Shown: in pieces, positions 53,393 through 63,379 of the stretch | How the letters are laid out: every line of letters starts with the position of its first letter | How positions within the stretch are numbered: the first letter of the stretch is position 1 | Source: Bowmanella sp. JS7-9 | GTDB lineage: Bacteria; Pseudomonadota; Gammaproteobacteria; Enterobacterales; Alteromonadaceae | Assembly: GCF_004329715.1 (NCBI RefSeq) | Contig: NZ_JXSY01000005.1 | Span: 248,001-312,000, forward strand | Direction: 5' to 3' | Length of the DNA stretch: 64,000 nt | Notes under the pieces: generated by a model | What the model was told of the DNA's origin: nothing | The model's input: only the letters and a program-made list of their open reading frames with translations | Databases searched by the model: none | Program-made: the position numbers and the translations under genes

Positions 53393-53425
53393 AGTCTGGA
53401 TCTTCGTTTTATTTATTATTGTACG

Positions 53426-54148
53426 TTAATCGACGCGCCAGTTTTGCATTCTGGACTTAAGTCTATGCATTGCCTGGCTATGGATTTGACTGACCCGTGA
53501 TTCACTCACGTCGAGTACTTCGCCAATTTCCCGTAAATTTAACTCTTCGTCATAATACAATGACAAAACAATGGCTTCGCGCTCAGGCAAAGTAGTAATA
53601 GCATGCGCTAGCGCTTTTTGGAATGTACCTTGCAGAATTTCATCAAATGGCTCATCTGAACCTTTGTCGTTGCTGCTTAATACATCCTCAGTGACACCTA
53701 AATCTTCGATACCAATAATACGCCCGGCATTCACTTCACCGAGCATCGAATGATATTCACCCAGCGTGACACCCATATATTCGGCGACTTCTGCATCGCG
53801 GGCATCGCGGCCGGTAATACGTTCTACCTGATTAATTGCTTCGGTAATTGACCGACTATTTTTATGTACTGAGCGTGGCGTCCAATCACCCTTACGAATT
53901 TCATCCAGCATGGCACCACGAATGCGGATCCCGGCAAACGTTTCGAAACTAGCACCTTTGCTGCCATCAAAATTTTTCGACGCTTCAAGCAAGCCAATCA
54001 TACCGGCCTGGATCAAATCATCGACCAACACGCTGGCTGGCAAGCGGGCAAGCAGATGATGGGCAATACGTTTTACCAGCGGTGCATGCTGTTCAACTAA
54101 TTTGGTTTTATCATCGTGCTGCAAGTAGGCAGCGGCTTTGTTATTCAC
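53426..54148 (-). CDS. fliA: flagellar sigma factor FliA (sigma-28)
   Basis: 240 residues. Sigma-70-family regions: 2 (HLLARLPASVLVDDLIQAGMIGLLEA, RIRGAMLDEIRKGDWTPRSV), 3 and 4 (LPEREAIVLSLYYDEELNLREIGEVLDVSESRVSQIHSQAMHRLK). It directs late flagellar and chemotaxis genes. Overlaps flhG by 4 bases. CheY follows after a 44-base gap. Confidence 0.96.
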   Translation of the reverse strand: MNNKAAAYLQHDDKTKLVEQHAPLVKRIAHHLLARLPASVLVDDLIQAGMIGLLEASKNFDGSKGASFETFAGIRIRGAMLDEIRKGDWTPRSVHKNSRSITEAINQVERITGRDARDAEVAEYMGVTLGEYHSMLGEVNAGRIIGIEDLGVTEDVLSSNDKGSDEPFDEILQGTFQKALAHAITTLPEREAIVLSLYYDEELNLREIGEVLDVSESRVSQIHSQAMHRLKSRMQNWRVD

Positions 54149-55017
54149 GCGTTACCTTGTACCTGTCTGGCTTGTTGATCCACAAGTTGCTCAAGGAAGA
54201 ACTCTAAATGCCCGCCCGGTTGTTGCGGGATTGGCCACTGTAAGGCTTTGCCGGCTAACTGGGTAATGGCCGTCGCCGCTGGCGATGATGGATAGGCCTC
54301 CACCAGTGCCTTTTGTTTGCGCACCGCATTACGAATATTTTCGTCATAAGGCACCGTCGCCACTAATTCTAGTGCGACATCTAAAAAGCGCCCTGTGACT
54401 TTAGATAATTTTGCGAAAAGCTCCTGACCCTCACGCATATTGCGCACCATATTGGCGACAATTTTAAAGCGGAATACGCCGTGATCGCGGTTAAGTAACT
54501 TAATCAACGCGTAGGCATCGGTCAGAGAGGTCGGTTCATCACATACCACAACCATCACATCTTGTGCTGCGCGGGAAAAACTCAACACCATGTCTGAAAT
54601 ACCTGCGGCGGTATCAACCAGCAATACGTCAATTTTTTCACGCAGTTCGCTAAACGCCCGAATCAGGCCAGCATGTTCAACACGGCTCAACTCGGTCATG
54701 GATTGGGTTCCCGAGGTCGCAGGGGCGATTTTGACGCCATACGGGCCTTCTACCAGCACATCTTCTAGCAGACATTCGCCAGACAACACATGAGACAGAT
54801 TCTTACCCACGCGCAAGCCCAGCATCACATCGACGTTGGCAAGCCCCAGGTCTGCATCCAGCACCATGACTTTCTTGCCCATTTTGGCCATGGCAATCGC
54901 GGTATTGAGGGTAATATTGGTCTTACCGACGCCACCTTTACCGCCGGTTACAGCAATTACTTTGACTAAATTAGTTTGCTGCATTTTTCGTAAACTACTC
55001 GCTTGATCTTCAATCAT
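54145..55017 (-). CDS. flhG: flagellar number regulator FlhG (FleN), MinD-like ATPase
   Basis: 290 residues. The N terminus starts with a short helix (SSLRKMQQ) that in relatives activates FlhF; then VTGGKGGVGKTN (deviant Walker A), VLDADLGLANVDVMLGL and LLVDTAAGISD. A C-terminal amphipathic helix for membrane binding is expected (HLEFFLEQLV). It limits the number of polar flagella, acting against FlhF and the master activator. Overlaps flhF by 4 bases. Confidence 0.94.
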   Translation of the reverse strand: MIEDQASSLRKMQQTNLVKVIAVTGGKGGVGKTNITLNTAIAMAKMGKKVMVLDADLGLANVDVMLGLRVGKNLSHVLSGECLLEDVLVEGPYGVKIAPATSGTQSMTELSRVEHAGLIRAFSELREKIDVLLVDTAAGISDMVLSFSRAAQDVMVVVCDEPTSLTDAYALIKLLNRDHGVFRFKIVANMVRNMREGQELFAKLSKVTGRFLDVALELVATVPYDENIRNAVRKQKALVEAYPSSPAATAITQLAGKALQWPIPQQPGGHLEFFLEQLVDQQARQVQGNA

Positions 55018-56300
55018 ACTGCTATTGATGATGTTCCGTTATTCCGCCCTGCCGCATTGTGTTTAAACAGCCGCGCGGCATTAGCAACTAACTGCTTGGC
55101 ATCCGCCAAATGAATGTCTTCAGGTACACGCTGGCCGTCAGTGATAAACGAAACAGGTATCTGCGCCTCAACCACAGCGCTTAGCGCCTGACCGAGAGAG
55201 TAACACTCATCTAATTTTGTTAAAATACAGCCATGCATAGAAATTTCCCTGTATCGTCTCAGAGTATCCTGCATCACTTCCCGCTGTGCATTGGCCTGTA
55301 ATAGCAAATACGGTTTTATAGTAGCACAACCACTTTGTTTTAAGGTATCTAACTGATTGATTAATCTGGCATCTCGCTGAGAAAAGCCAGCGGTATCAAT
55401 CAAGACCAGACGGCGATTACGGAACTGCACTAAGGCATCCGCCAGCTGTTCTGCATTGGCCGCTTTTTTTACGCCACAGCCGATAATCTTGGCGTAAGTG
55501 GCGAGCTGTTCATAAGCCGCGATTCGGTAGCTATCAATGGTAATCAAGCCGACCTGATCCGCACCGTAGCGCTGTGCGAAGCGCGCCGCCATTTTTGCTA
55601 CCGTAGTTGTTTTGCCGGTGCCGGTTGGCCCCACAAACGCGTAAATACCACCGCGACTGAGTATCTCATCTGAACCGGTATGAATACGATTGGCCAACAT
55701 TTTTAATAAAAATAGCCAGGCCTCACGTTCAGACGTTTGCTCGGAAAGAAAACTGACCAACTGATCGGCCAGCGACTTATCAAGCCCCATCGCCCCAAGT
55801 TGTTCTGCGAAATAGGCATGTAACGGATGCTTATGCCGACGCTGTTGCTCCATCAATCCGCCCACCTGAAACTGCAGAACATTGCGCAAGCTGGCCAGTT
55901 CTTCACGAATATCCTGTAACTCCTGATTAGCCGCCACCGGCTGGGCAGGAGCCGCTGCCATTGGCGTGTGTGCTTTGGTCTGAGCTGCCACAGGCTTTTT
56001 AATCGCTTCAAACGGATTGACTGCATTACGGCTCACTTGCTTTTCCAGTAATTCGCGCAGGCTGTCAGGGCCGCTATCGCCGATGATTTCGCTAAGACTG
56101 GCCGGTTTTTTCTCCGCCATAGGGGCTGACACGGCAGGAGTCGGCTTTTTGACACTGGGTTCACGGTCGCAGGCAGCGACAATTTCCACACCCTCATCAA
56201 TCTTCTTATTGGACATGATGACGGCGTCTCCGCCCAGTTCCTGCTTCACCTTGTTCAATGCATCACGCATGTCTTTGCCAACAAAGCGTCTGATTTTCAT
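55014..56300 (-). CDS. flhF: flagellar placement SRP-like GTPase FlhF
   Basis: 428 residues. A basic N terminus (KIRRFVGKDMRDALNKVKQELG), a variable Ala/Pro-rich middle, then the NG GTPase domain with GPTGTGKTTTVAKMAARFA, IDSYRIAAYEQLATYAKI, LIDTAGFSQRD and LTKLDE. It recruits the first flagellar components to the pole. Follows flhA by 15 bases. Confidence 0.95.
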   Translation of the reverse strand: MKIRRFVGKDMRDALNKVKQELGGDAVIMSNKKIDEGVEIVAACDREPSVKKPTPAVSAPMAEKKPASLSEIIGDSGPDSLRELLEKQVSRNAVNPFEAIKKPVAAQTKAHTPMAAAPAQPVAANQELQDIREELASLRNVLQFQVGGLMEQQRRHKHPLHAYFAEQLGAMGLDKSLADQLVSFLSEQTSEREAWLFLLKMLANRIHTGSDEILSRGGIYAFVGPTGTGKTTTVAKMAARFAQRYGADQVGLITIDSYRIAAYEQLATYAKIIGCGVKKAANAEQLADALVQFRNRRLVLIDTAGFSQRDARLINQLDTLKQSGCATIKPYLLLQANAQREVMQDTLRRYREISMHGCILTKLDECYSLGQALSAVVEAQIPVSFITDGQRVPEDIHLADAKQLVANAARLFKHNAAGRNNGTSSIAV

Positions 56301-56315
56301 GGCCGATTACTCCTG

Positions 56316-58415
56316 CTATTTGCCAATTGAGCTGACAATTTTTATTTGTTTATCATCCGGCACTTCCTGGTAAGACAGGACGTGGAGTCCGGCAATCGCG
56401 TGCTTAACAAAGCGCGATAAGACCGGACGTAACATACCGGAGGTCAGCAATACGGCTGGTTCGCCTGCTAATTCTTGTTGTTGGTGGGCTTCGCTGAGGC
56501 GCTGCTGTAAGCGTTCTGCCAAACCAGGTTCGATACCGGCGCCATCCTGCCCACCTGCTTGCAGGGACTGGTGCAACATTTGTTCCAACTCTGGCGCCAA
56601 AGTAATGACAGGGATTTCCTGCGCGCCCTGGCTGATTTCCTGCGCAATCAGGCGTTTCAAGGCAATACGCACCGCCGCGACCAACACATCCGGATCCTGG
56701 CTCTTCGCGCCGTATTCCGTCAGGGTCTGCACTATGGTGCGAATATCGCGAATCGGTACGTTTTCATACAGCAGGGTTTGCAACACTTTAACCACAGTGG
56801 CAAGCGGCAACACATCCGGCACCAGACCTTCCACCAGCTTAGGATTGCTCTTGGCCAGCATATCCAACAGTTGCTGTACTTCTTCGTGGCCGAGTAACTG
56901 ATAGGCATTGTTGGTAAGTAACTGAATCAAATGCGTAGCGACGACAGTTGCCGCATCCACCACGGTATAGCCAAGCGATTGCGCATGCTCACGCTGACTC
57001 GGTTTAATCCACACCGCATCTAACCCAAATGCCGGATCTTTGGTGGGTGTGCCGCTCAGTTTGCCAAATACCTGACCGGGGTTAATCGCCATTTCACAAT
57101 CATGGGCGATTTCGGCTTCGCCAATGATCACCCCCATCATGGAGATAGTGTAGCTGTTGGGATTCAGATCCAAATTGTCACGGATGTGTACCGGCGGCAC
57201 CAAAAAGCCCAGTTCCTGAGACAGTTTTTTGCGCACGCCTTTGATACGGGTCAGCAATTCGCCACCCTGAGACTTGTCCACCAGAGGAATCAAACGGTAA
57301 CCCACTTCCAGACCAATAATGTCAACCTGCTGCACGTCATCCCATGACAACTCTTTGACTTCATTGCTGGGCAGATTACTCTCCACCAACTCACCCTCTT
57401 TGCTGGCGGGCTTGTTGGCATCCTGTACCTGTTTGTGACGGAAATACGCCATGCCACCTACCAGTGCGGCAAAGCCCAAAAACGCCAGATGCGGCATGCC
57501 CGGGACAATACCCATCACGAATAAAATAATCGAGGTGATAATCAGCGCCTGCTGATTGCCTAACTGACGTTTTACTTCTGTGCCAATTTCGCGGTTATCG
57601 TTTTCACGAGTCACGATAATCGCCGTCGCTACGGACAGCAGCAAAGATGGGATTTGCGCCACCAGACCATCACCTATGGTCAAAATGGTATAAATGCGGA
57701 TCGCATCAGAAAACAGCAAATCATGCTGAATCATACCGATGAACAAGCCGCCAACGATATTGATCAGCATGATCCACAGACCCGCCACTGCGTCGCCTTT
57801 AACAAACTTTGACGCACCATCCATGGAGCCGTAGAAATCCGCTTCGGCCGTAATTTCTGCCCGGCGTTTACGTGCTTCATCCTGATCGATAAAGCCGGCA
57901 TTGAGGTCTGCATCGATAGCCATCTGCTTACCCGGCATGGCATCCAATGTAAAGCGAGCACTAACTTCAGAGATACGACCGGCACCCGCCGTGACTACTT
58001 TGAAGTTGATGATCAGCAAGATGGCGAACACCACAATACCAACTGCATAGTTACCGCCGATAACCACTTCACCGAATGCCTGAATGACTTTACCGGCGGC
58101 ATCGCCGCCCTCATGCCCTTCCAGCAAGACCACCCGCGTTGAGGCGACGTTTAGTGCGAGGCGTAATACCGTCGCAATCAACAGAATTAATGGGAACGAG
58201 CCGAACTGTACTGGCTTATCGGTGAAGACCACCACCAGAATGACCACCAGCGACAGGGCGATATTGAAACTGAACAAAATATCCAGCAGCACCGCGGGCA
58301 TTGGCAAAATCACCATGCCCATAATCGCCAGCAACATCACTGGCGTACCTAACCCTGAGGTAAATTTCTTTATTTGCTGCTTGTCAACTTGCTGAAAATA
58401 ACGAGTGAGCTCCAT
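56316..58415 (-). CDS. flhA: flagellar export gate protein FlhA
   Basis: 699 residues. Eight N-terminal helices with the FHIPEP-type cytoplasmic signature (GKQMAIDADLNAGFIDQDEARKRRAEITAEADFYGSMDGASKFVKGDA), then a large cytoplasmic domain from about residue 345 that docks chaperone-substrate complexes. A sigma-54 promoter element lies 40-56 bases upstream, so flhA probably starts the flhAFG-fliA-che transcript. Confidence 0.97.
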   Translation of the reverse strand: MELTRYFQQVDKQQIKKFTSGLGTPVMLLAIMGMVILPMPAVLLDILFSFNIALSLVVILVVVFTDKPVQFGSFPLILLIATVLRLALNVASTRVVLLEGHEGGDAAGKVIQAFGEVVIGGNYAVGIVVFAILLIINFKVVTAGAGRISEVSARFTLDAMPGKQMAIDADLNAGFIDQDEARKRRAEITAEADFYGSMDGASKFVKGDAVAGLWIMLINIVGGLFIGMIQHDLLFSDAIRIYTILTIGDGLVAQIPSLLLSVATAIIVTRENDNREIGTEVKRQLGNQQALIITSIILFVMGIVPGMPHLAFLGFAALVGGMAYFRHKQVQDANKPASKEGELVESNLPSNEVKELSWDDVQQVDIIGLEVGYRLIPLVDKSQGGELLTRIKGVRKKLSQELGFLVPPVHIRDNLDLNPNSYTISMMGVIIGEAEIAHDCEMAINPGQVFGKLSGTPTKDPAFGLDAVWIKPSQREHAQSLGYTVVDAATVVATHLIQLLTNNAYQLLGHEEVQQLLDMLAKSNPKLVEGLVPDVLPLATVVKVLQTLLYENVPIRDIRTIVQTLTEYGAKSQDPDVLVAAVRIALKRLIAQEISQGAQEIPVITLAPELEQMLHQSLQAGGQDGAGIEPGLAERLQQRLSEAHQQQELAGEPAVLLTSGMLRPVLSRFVKHAIAGLHVLSYQEVPDDKQIKIVSSIGK

Positions 58416-58454
58416 AAACCACGAGCATCTGAAAATTGACGGTAATCGCTCGGT

Positions 58455-58471
58455 TGCAACTACCTTGCCAA
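58455..58471 (-). promoter_or_regulatory. sigma-54 promoter of flhA
   Basis: Minus strand TTGGCAAGGTAGTTGCA matches the -24/-12 consensus YTGGCACGRNNNTTGCW at all but one position. The gap flhB-flhA is 90 bases, with no gene. It fits control by a FlrA/FlrC-type activator, known from polar-flagellar relatives. Confidence 0.82.
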
Positions 58472-58505
58472 TAATCAGCTAAAATCCAAAACGTTATCTG
58501 AGCGG

Positions 58506-59636
58506 CTAAAATCTGAACTCTGGTGGAATGGGCAGGTTTTGATTGAGTGGTTTGGGTCGCTTAGCCTTACCACGGCGCCAAGCTTTGAGCTGGTAAACAT
58601 AGGCCAGTAGCTGCGCCACGGCCATAAACAACTGCTCCGGAATTTCGTGATCCGCTTCGGTCGAATAATAAATTGCCCGGGCCAGCAAAGGTGACGCGAC
58701 TAAAGGAATATCATGGGCTGCGGCGATTTTTCGGATATGCATCGCCAGTTCATCCGCACCTTTGGCCACCACGACAGGCGCGCGATTACCACTTTGGTCA
58801 TACACCAGTGCAACAGAATAGTGGGTCGGGTTGGTAACCACCACATCGGCCTTGGGCACCGCCTGCATCATACGTTTGGCTGCGGCCTGATATTGCAAGC
58901 GACGGATCCGCCCTTTGATTTGTGGATCACCTTCGGCGTTTTTACGTTCGTCTTTGACCTCTTGTTTGGTCATTTTCATTTGTTGGTCGTGTTTGTGCTT
59001 ACTCCACGGCACATCGAAGATAGCAATGGGGATCATGGCACAACAGATGATCAGGAACATCCAGCCAACCAATTCGACCGAATGCACCAGATTGCGTGGA
59101 TACATTTCCAAATCCAGATGGAGTACTTCATCCTGAAATAAGCGCAGCGCCAGGTAAGCCGACACGGCCACGACAATGAATTTGGCCGCGGCTTTAATCA
59201 GTTCCACCGCCCCATTGGGACCGAACATACGTTTCAGACCTTTGAGTGGATTGAGCTTTGAAAAGTCTGGTTTGGCGGTTTTCCAGGTAAAGTTGTAACC
59301 ACCCAGAGCGATATTGCCGTATACCCCCGCGATCACCACAATCACCATATAAAATGCCATTGGGATGACCAATTCACCTAATACCGAGGGCAAAATCTGA
59401 AACGCGTGCGCCATATCCCAGGTTTCCTCGCGGGACAGGTTAAACGCACGCTGAAAAATCCTGAACAAGGCTTCCGCCATACCGCGCCCAACCAGCAATA
59501 GCGCCGCGGCACTGGCAATCAGCACTAATGTGGTGGACAACTCACGGGATCGCGCAATCTGGCCCTTCTCGAGGGCCTTCGATTTCTTTTTCTCCGTGGG
59601 GTCTTCTGTGCGTTCCTGCGCATCATCCGCTGCCAT
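58506..59636 (-). CDS. flhB: flagellar export switch protein FlhB
   Basis: 376 residues. Acidic/basic N terminus (ERTEDPTEKKKSKALEKGQIARSRE), four membrane helices, then the cytoplasmic domain with the self-cleavage site NPTH (VVTNPTHYSVALVY). Cleavage switches export from rod/hook to filament proteins. Contrast with the small FlhB-like protein at 46113, which lacks this site. Starts 9 bases after fliR. Confidence 0.96.
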   Translation of the reverse strand: MAADDAQERTEDPTEKKKSKALEKGQIARSRELSTTLVLIASAAALLLVGRGMAEALFRIFQRAFNLSREETWDMAHAFQILPSVLGELVIPMAFYMVIVVIAGVYGNIALGGYNFTWKTAKPDFSKLNPLKGLKRMFGPNGAVELIKAAAKFIVVAVSAYLALRLFQDEVLHLDLEMYPRNLVHSVELVGWMFLIICCAMIPIAIFDVPWSKHKHDQQMKMTKQEVKDERKNAEGDPQIKGRIRRLQYQAAAKRMMQAVPKADVVVTNPTHYSVALVYDQSGNRAPVVVAKGADELAMHIRKIAAAHDIPLVASPLLARAIYYSTEADHEIPEQLFMAVAQLLAYVYQLKAWRRGKAKRPKPLNQNLPIPPEFRF

Positions 59637-59645
59637 TCGCGCCTC

Positions 59646-60425
59646 CTACCTGCAAACCTGCAGCATTGAACAGATCAATTGCTGCGCTTCGAGCCAGTCA
59701 TGCTCGAAGTGAATGGCAAAGTTATCCATGGTGATCCACACCACGATCAGACCAATAATCTGCGCGATGGCGAAACCCAAGGTAAAGATATTCAGCTGCG
59801 GCGCTGCTTTGGTCATCACACCAAACGACAGGTTAATGATCAGTAAAGAGACAATCGGCGCCAACGATAAGGTCAGTGCGGCAATAAACATGAAACTGCC
59901 CCAATGGGCCAGCGCCTGAAAATTACTGATGGCAAACAAACCCTGCCCTACTGGCAGTGCCTCAAAACTCAATACAATCATCTGAATCATGGCCAGATGA
60001 CCGTCCATTACCCAAAACAACAAGGTGGCGAGGATTAAATAAAACTGACCTACCGCAGGCACGTTAATTCCGTTAACCGGATCGACGATAGACGCAAAGC
60101 CCAAGCCGGTCTGCATCGCCACCACCTGGCCTGCCAGCACAAAGGTATTGAGTAACATCATGGTGACGAATCCCGCAGCCAGGCCTATCAGCAATTGCTG
60201 AATCATCAGAACCCAGGTGCCTGGCGACACCAAATCATCGACGGGGACAGGTTGTATCAGTGGCATCACCAGCACAGATAAAAACAACGTCAGTAACGCC
60301 CGTACCGGAGGAGGAATAGACTTAGCGCTAAAACCGACCATGGCGGCAAATAACCCCGACACCCGCATAAACGGCAGCAACATATCGGCCATGGCCTGAA
60401 TAATCGTGCTGGACAACACTTCCAC
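59646..60425 (-). CDS. fliR: flagellar export protein FliR
   Basis: 259 residues with about six helices. Conserved LLPFMRVSGLFAAMVGFS, NTFVLAGQVVAMQTGLGFASIVDPVNG and FGVMTKAAPQLNIFTLGF. Part of the FliPQR pore of the export gate. Follows fliQ by 3 bases. Confidence 0.95.
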   Translation of the reverse strand: MEVLSSTIIQAMADMLLPFMRVSGLFAAMVGFSAKSIPPPVRALLTLFLSVLVMPLIQPVPVDDLVSPGTWVLMIQQLLIGLAAGFVTMMLLNTFVLAGQVVAMQTGLGFASIVDPVNGINVPAVGQFYLILATLLFWVMDGHLAMIQMIVLSFEALPVGQGLFAISNFQALAHWGSFMFIAALTLSLAPIVSLLIINLSFGVMTKAAPQLNIFTLGFAIAQIIGLIVVWITMDNFAIHFEHDWLEAQQLICSMLQVCR

Positions 60426-60428
60426 GGA

Positions 60429-60698
60429 TTACCCCACCACCTGCGGGATCATATCCACCATATGAAAGGTGAAATCCATTAATTTACCTACCAGCCAGTG
60501 CCCACCCCAACTGAGTGCCAGTAAGGTAACAATCAGACGTGGTAAGAAGTTGATGGTTTGTTCGTTAATTGAAGTCGCGGCCTGAAACACCGACACAATC
60601 AGACCGACAAACAGACTGGGTAAAATAATCGCCGAAACCAGCAAGATCACCATGCCCAGCGCATCACGTAATATATCGACAAATAATTCCGGAGACAT
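60429..60698 (-). CDS. fliQ: flagellar export protein FliQ
   Basis: 89 residues, two helices (ALGMVILLVSAIILPSLFVGLIVSVFQAATSINEQT, the conserved motif, then LIVTLLALSWGGHWLVGKL). Part of the FliPQR core. Between fliP (9-base gap) and fliR. Confidence 0.95.
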   Translation of the reverse strand: MSPELFVDILRDALGMVILLVSAIILPSLFVGLIVSVFQAATSINEQTINFLPRLIVTLLALSWGGHWLVGKLMDFTFHMVDMIPQVVG

Positions 60699-60707
60699 AC
60701 GTTTCCC

Positions 60708-61469
60708 CTACAATCCGTAACTCTTGGCCAACGTACCGAAGATCAGATTCCAGCCGTCAACCATCACAAACAGCATGAGTTTAAATGGAAGGGACACAAT
60801 CATGGGTGACAACATCATCATACCCATGGCCATCAGCACCGAGGCCACCACCAGATCCAAAATCAGAAATGGGATAAACAACATAAAGCCGATTTGAAAC
60901 GCGGTTTTCAGCTCGCTGGTCACAAAGGCAGGAATAAGTACTGTCATGGGCACTTCGGAAGGATCCTGAAACTGCCCGGTCATGCCGCCAATTTCCACGA
61001 ACGTTTCCAAATCTTTCACCCGGGTTTGCGACAGCATAAATTCGCGTAATGGCGCTTTGGCCAGTTCAAACGCCTGCAGTGAGGTCACCTGCTCTTCCAG
61101 ATAAGGTTGCAGCGCCTGCTGATTGATCCTTTCAAACACCGGCGCCATGATAAATAAGCTCAGGAACAGGCTCACACCAATCAAAATCTGGTTCGACGGA
61201 GACTGCTGTAAACCAATCGCCTGACGCAAAATCGATAACACCACGATAATCCGCGTGAAAGATGTCATCATCAGGATAAAGGCTGGCAACAGGCTTAGCG
61301 CCGTCATGATTGCCAGCACTTGCAGCGTCATGGAGTAATCTTGTGAGCCATCCGGATTGGTCGTGACCGTCACGGCGGTCAAGCCTTGGTCAGCACTAAC
61401 CAAACCCGGTAACAGCAAAAGTAATAGTGTCAGCGAGACTTTTAATGAGGCTGTTAATAATTTAGTCAT
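60708..61469 (-). CDS. fliP: flagellar export protein FliP
   Basis: 253 residues. A cleavable signal sequence ([18 protein letters not shown]), then [55 protein letters not shown], the family hallmark, and three more helices. Core subunit of the export pore. Overlaps fliO by 8 bases. Confidence 0.96.
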   Translation of the reverse strand: MTKLLTASLKVSLTLLLLLLPGLVSADQGLTAVTVTTNPDGSQDYSMTLQVLAIMTALSLLPAFILMMTSFTRIIVVLSILRQAIGLQQSPSNQILIGVSLFLSLFIMAPVFERINQQALQPYLEEQVTSLQAFELAKAPLREFMLSQTRVKDLETFVEIGGMTGQFQDPSEVPMTVLIPAFVTSELKTAFQIGFMLFIPFLILDLVVASVLMAMGMMMLSPMIVSLPFKLMLFVMVDGWNLIFGTLAKSYGL

Positions 61470-61902
61470 GCTCGGCCTCCTTGCGTTGCTGCAGCATTTG
61501 CGCGAGGCGGGATTTAAATTTATCGCCGCTTTGTTCGGACTCCAGCGGCGTAGTCAGTTTCGACAAATGACTGATGGACTGGGGCGTGATGCCCAGCAGA
61601 TGTTGTTCATCCCCAACCTGTATCACCATCAAACGTTCACGATTACCTAACATCATGGATGCAACCGGTTTTAATTGCTGATTACCGGCGTGCGTGACAT
61701 TGATTTTTTTCAGCACAAACCCGAGTGCAAACACCAGTGCCACAACCAGGAATAAAGATAGGAAAATTGACGCTATGGTACCGACGCTGGTGTCAGATGT
61801 TTGACTAAAGGCTATCGGAGAAAAACAAAGGAGCCCGGCCAGAATTGGCCAGGCTATTGATTTAACGAAGTTTTTTGATTCTTTCGATTTGGCTAATAAC
61901 AT
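61462..61902 (-). CDS. fliO: flagellar protein FliO
   Basis: 146 residues. Short N terminus, a first hydrophobic stretch ([17 protein letters not shown], signal-like), one firm transmembrane helix ([22 protein letters not shown]) and a cytoplasmic domain with [21 protein letters not shown]. It helps assemble FliP. The only suitable start overlaps the end of fliN by 41 bases, so the exact start is less certain. Confidence 0.88.
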   Translation of the reverse strand: MLLAKSKESKNFVKSIAWPILAGLLCFSPIAFSQTSDTSVGTIASIFLSLFLVVALVFALGFVLKKINVTHAGNQQLKPVASMMLGNRERLMVIQVGDEQHLLGITPQSISHLSKLTTPLESEQSGDKFKSRLAQMLQQRKEAEHD

Positions 61903-62266
61903 CTGTTAAACGTATACCGAATTTGTCGTTGACTACCACTACTTCTCCATGAGCAATCAACGTGCCATTTACTAATACGTCTAACGGTTCGCCCGCTACG
62001 CGATCCAATTCAACCACTGAACCCTGATTTAACTGCAGTAAATTACGGATACTGATATTGGTGCGCCCCACTTCCATAGAAATGGTCACCGGGATATCTA
62101 AAATAGTATCCAGTTTACGCTTTTGACTGGCGGTAATTTCTGCCGGCTCTTCCAGTTCATCTAATTCGGCAACCTGAACACCCTCAGCTTCGTTTGCTTC
62201 AGCTTCTGCCTGTTCAGCCATTGCGGCTGCCCAGTCGTCCATTGCGTCATCGTTTTCGTTACTCAT
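61862..62266 (-). CDS. fliN: flagellar motor switch protein FliN
   Basis: 134 residues. An acidic N terminus (about 1-55) and the C-terminal SpoA domain (LDIPVTISMEVGRTNISIRNLLQLNQGSVVELDRVAGEPLDVLVNGTLIAHGEVVVV). Forms the C ring with FliM and FliG. 33 bases after fliM. Confidence 0.96.
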   Translation of the reverse strand: MSNENDDAMDDWAAAMAEQAEAEANEAEGVQVAELDELEEPAEITASQKRKLDTILDIPVTISMEVGRTNISIRNLLQLNQGSVVELDRVAGEPLDVLVNGTLIAHGEVVVVNDKFGIRLTDVISQIERIKKLR

Positions 62267-62299
62267 TTCAGTACCCCATTACAATCAGGCGCGCGCCTG

Positions 62300-63367
62300 T
62301 TAAATATCGTCCAGCCCTTCTTCAAGGCCATGTAATTCATTCTCACTATCCAAACGCTTGCCGCCTTTGGTTAGCAGTTGTAATTCTGATTTCACCGAGG
62401 TCGGGCGTTTTATCTTTGACTTGATTTGCAATGCAAGATTATCTCTGGAGCGTCCCAGCTTAGTTCTGAAAGTAGGCAAGTTTTCTACCGACATGATCAC
62501 ATATTCAGGTAACTCTACCGGGATAATGTCACCTGCTTTAAGCTCCATTATTTCACTCAATGGCAGTTCAAATTCCAGCAATTCAGCTGACACCTCAACC
62601 TCCACATCCAGGATTTCATCGCGCAGTGCCTTACTCCAGCGCAGATCGGTATCTTCTTTATCACTCTTAACGCCTGCATCAAGTAATTCTCGGATTGGCT
62701 CCAGCATTGAGTACGGCAACGCAACATGGAAGTCACCGCCGCCACCATCTAACTCTATATGGAAAGAACTGATTACGACCACCTCGGTCGGGTTAACAAT
62801 GTTAGCCATTGCCGGGTTCACTTCGGAGTCCAGATATTCAAAAGACACATCCATTACCGGCGCCCACGCCTCTTTGTAATCCTCAAAGATCAGCTTGAGC
62901 AACATTTGGGTAATACGGCGTTCAGTGGGGGTGAATTCCCGCCCTTCGATTTTGGCATGGAAGCGACCATCACCACCGAAGAAGTTATCCACCAGAATAA
63001 ACACCAGACGGGCTTCCATGGTGATCAAACCAGTGCCTTTGAGCGGGCGTAAGCGCACCATATTCAAACTGGTCGGTACGAACAGGGTGTGCACGTACTC
63101 TCCAAATTTGATCATCTGAATGCCGTTAATTGACACTTCTGCACTGCGACGCATCATATTGAACAAGCTTACCCGCATATGGCGGGCAAAACGCTCGTTG
63201 ACCATTTCCAGCGTCGGCATGCGCCCACGCACAATACGGTCCTGAGAAGAGAAGTCGTACTCGATTAACCCATCGGCACTGACCGACGATTCGACATCGT
63301 CTTCCTCGACGTCATCAACGCCGTGCAGTAGTGCATCAATCTCGTCCTGGGATAACAAATCAGTCAC
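62300..63367 (-). CDS. fliM: flagellar motor switch protein FliM
   Basis: 355 residues. The N-terminal CheY-P-binding peptide LLSQDEIDALLHG, a middle domain for FliG (about 50-235) and a C-terminal SpoA domain for FliN. Switches the direction of rotation. 12 bases after fliL. Confidence 0.97.
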   Translation of the reverse strand: MTDLLSQDEIDALLHGVDDVEEDDVESSVSADGLIEYDFSSQDRIVRGRMPTLEMVNERFARHMRVSLFNMMRRSAEVSINGIQMIKFGEYVHTLFVPTSLNMVRLRPLKGTGLITMEARLVFILVDNFFGGDGRFHAKIEGREFTPTERRITQMLLKLIFEDYKEAWAPVMDVSFEYLDSEVNPAMANIVNPTEVVVISSFHIELDGGGGDFHVALPYSMLEPIRELLDAGVKSDKEDTDLRWSKALRDEILDVEVEVSAELLEFELPLSEIMELKAGDIIPVELPEYVIMSVENLPTFRTKLGRSRDNLALQIKSKIKRPTSVKSELQLLTKGGKRLDSENELHGLEEGLDDI

Positions 63368-63379
63368 GGTTTATTTCGC

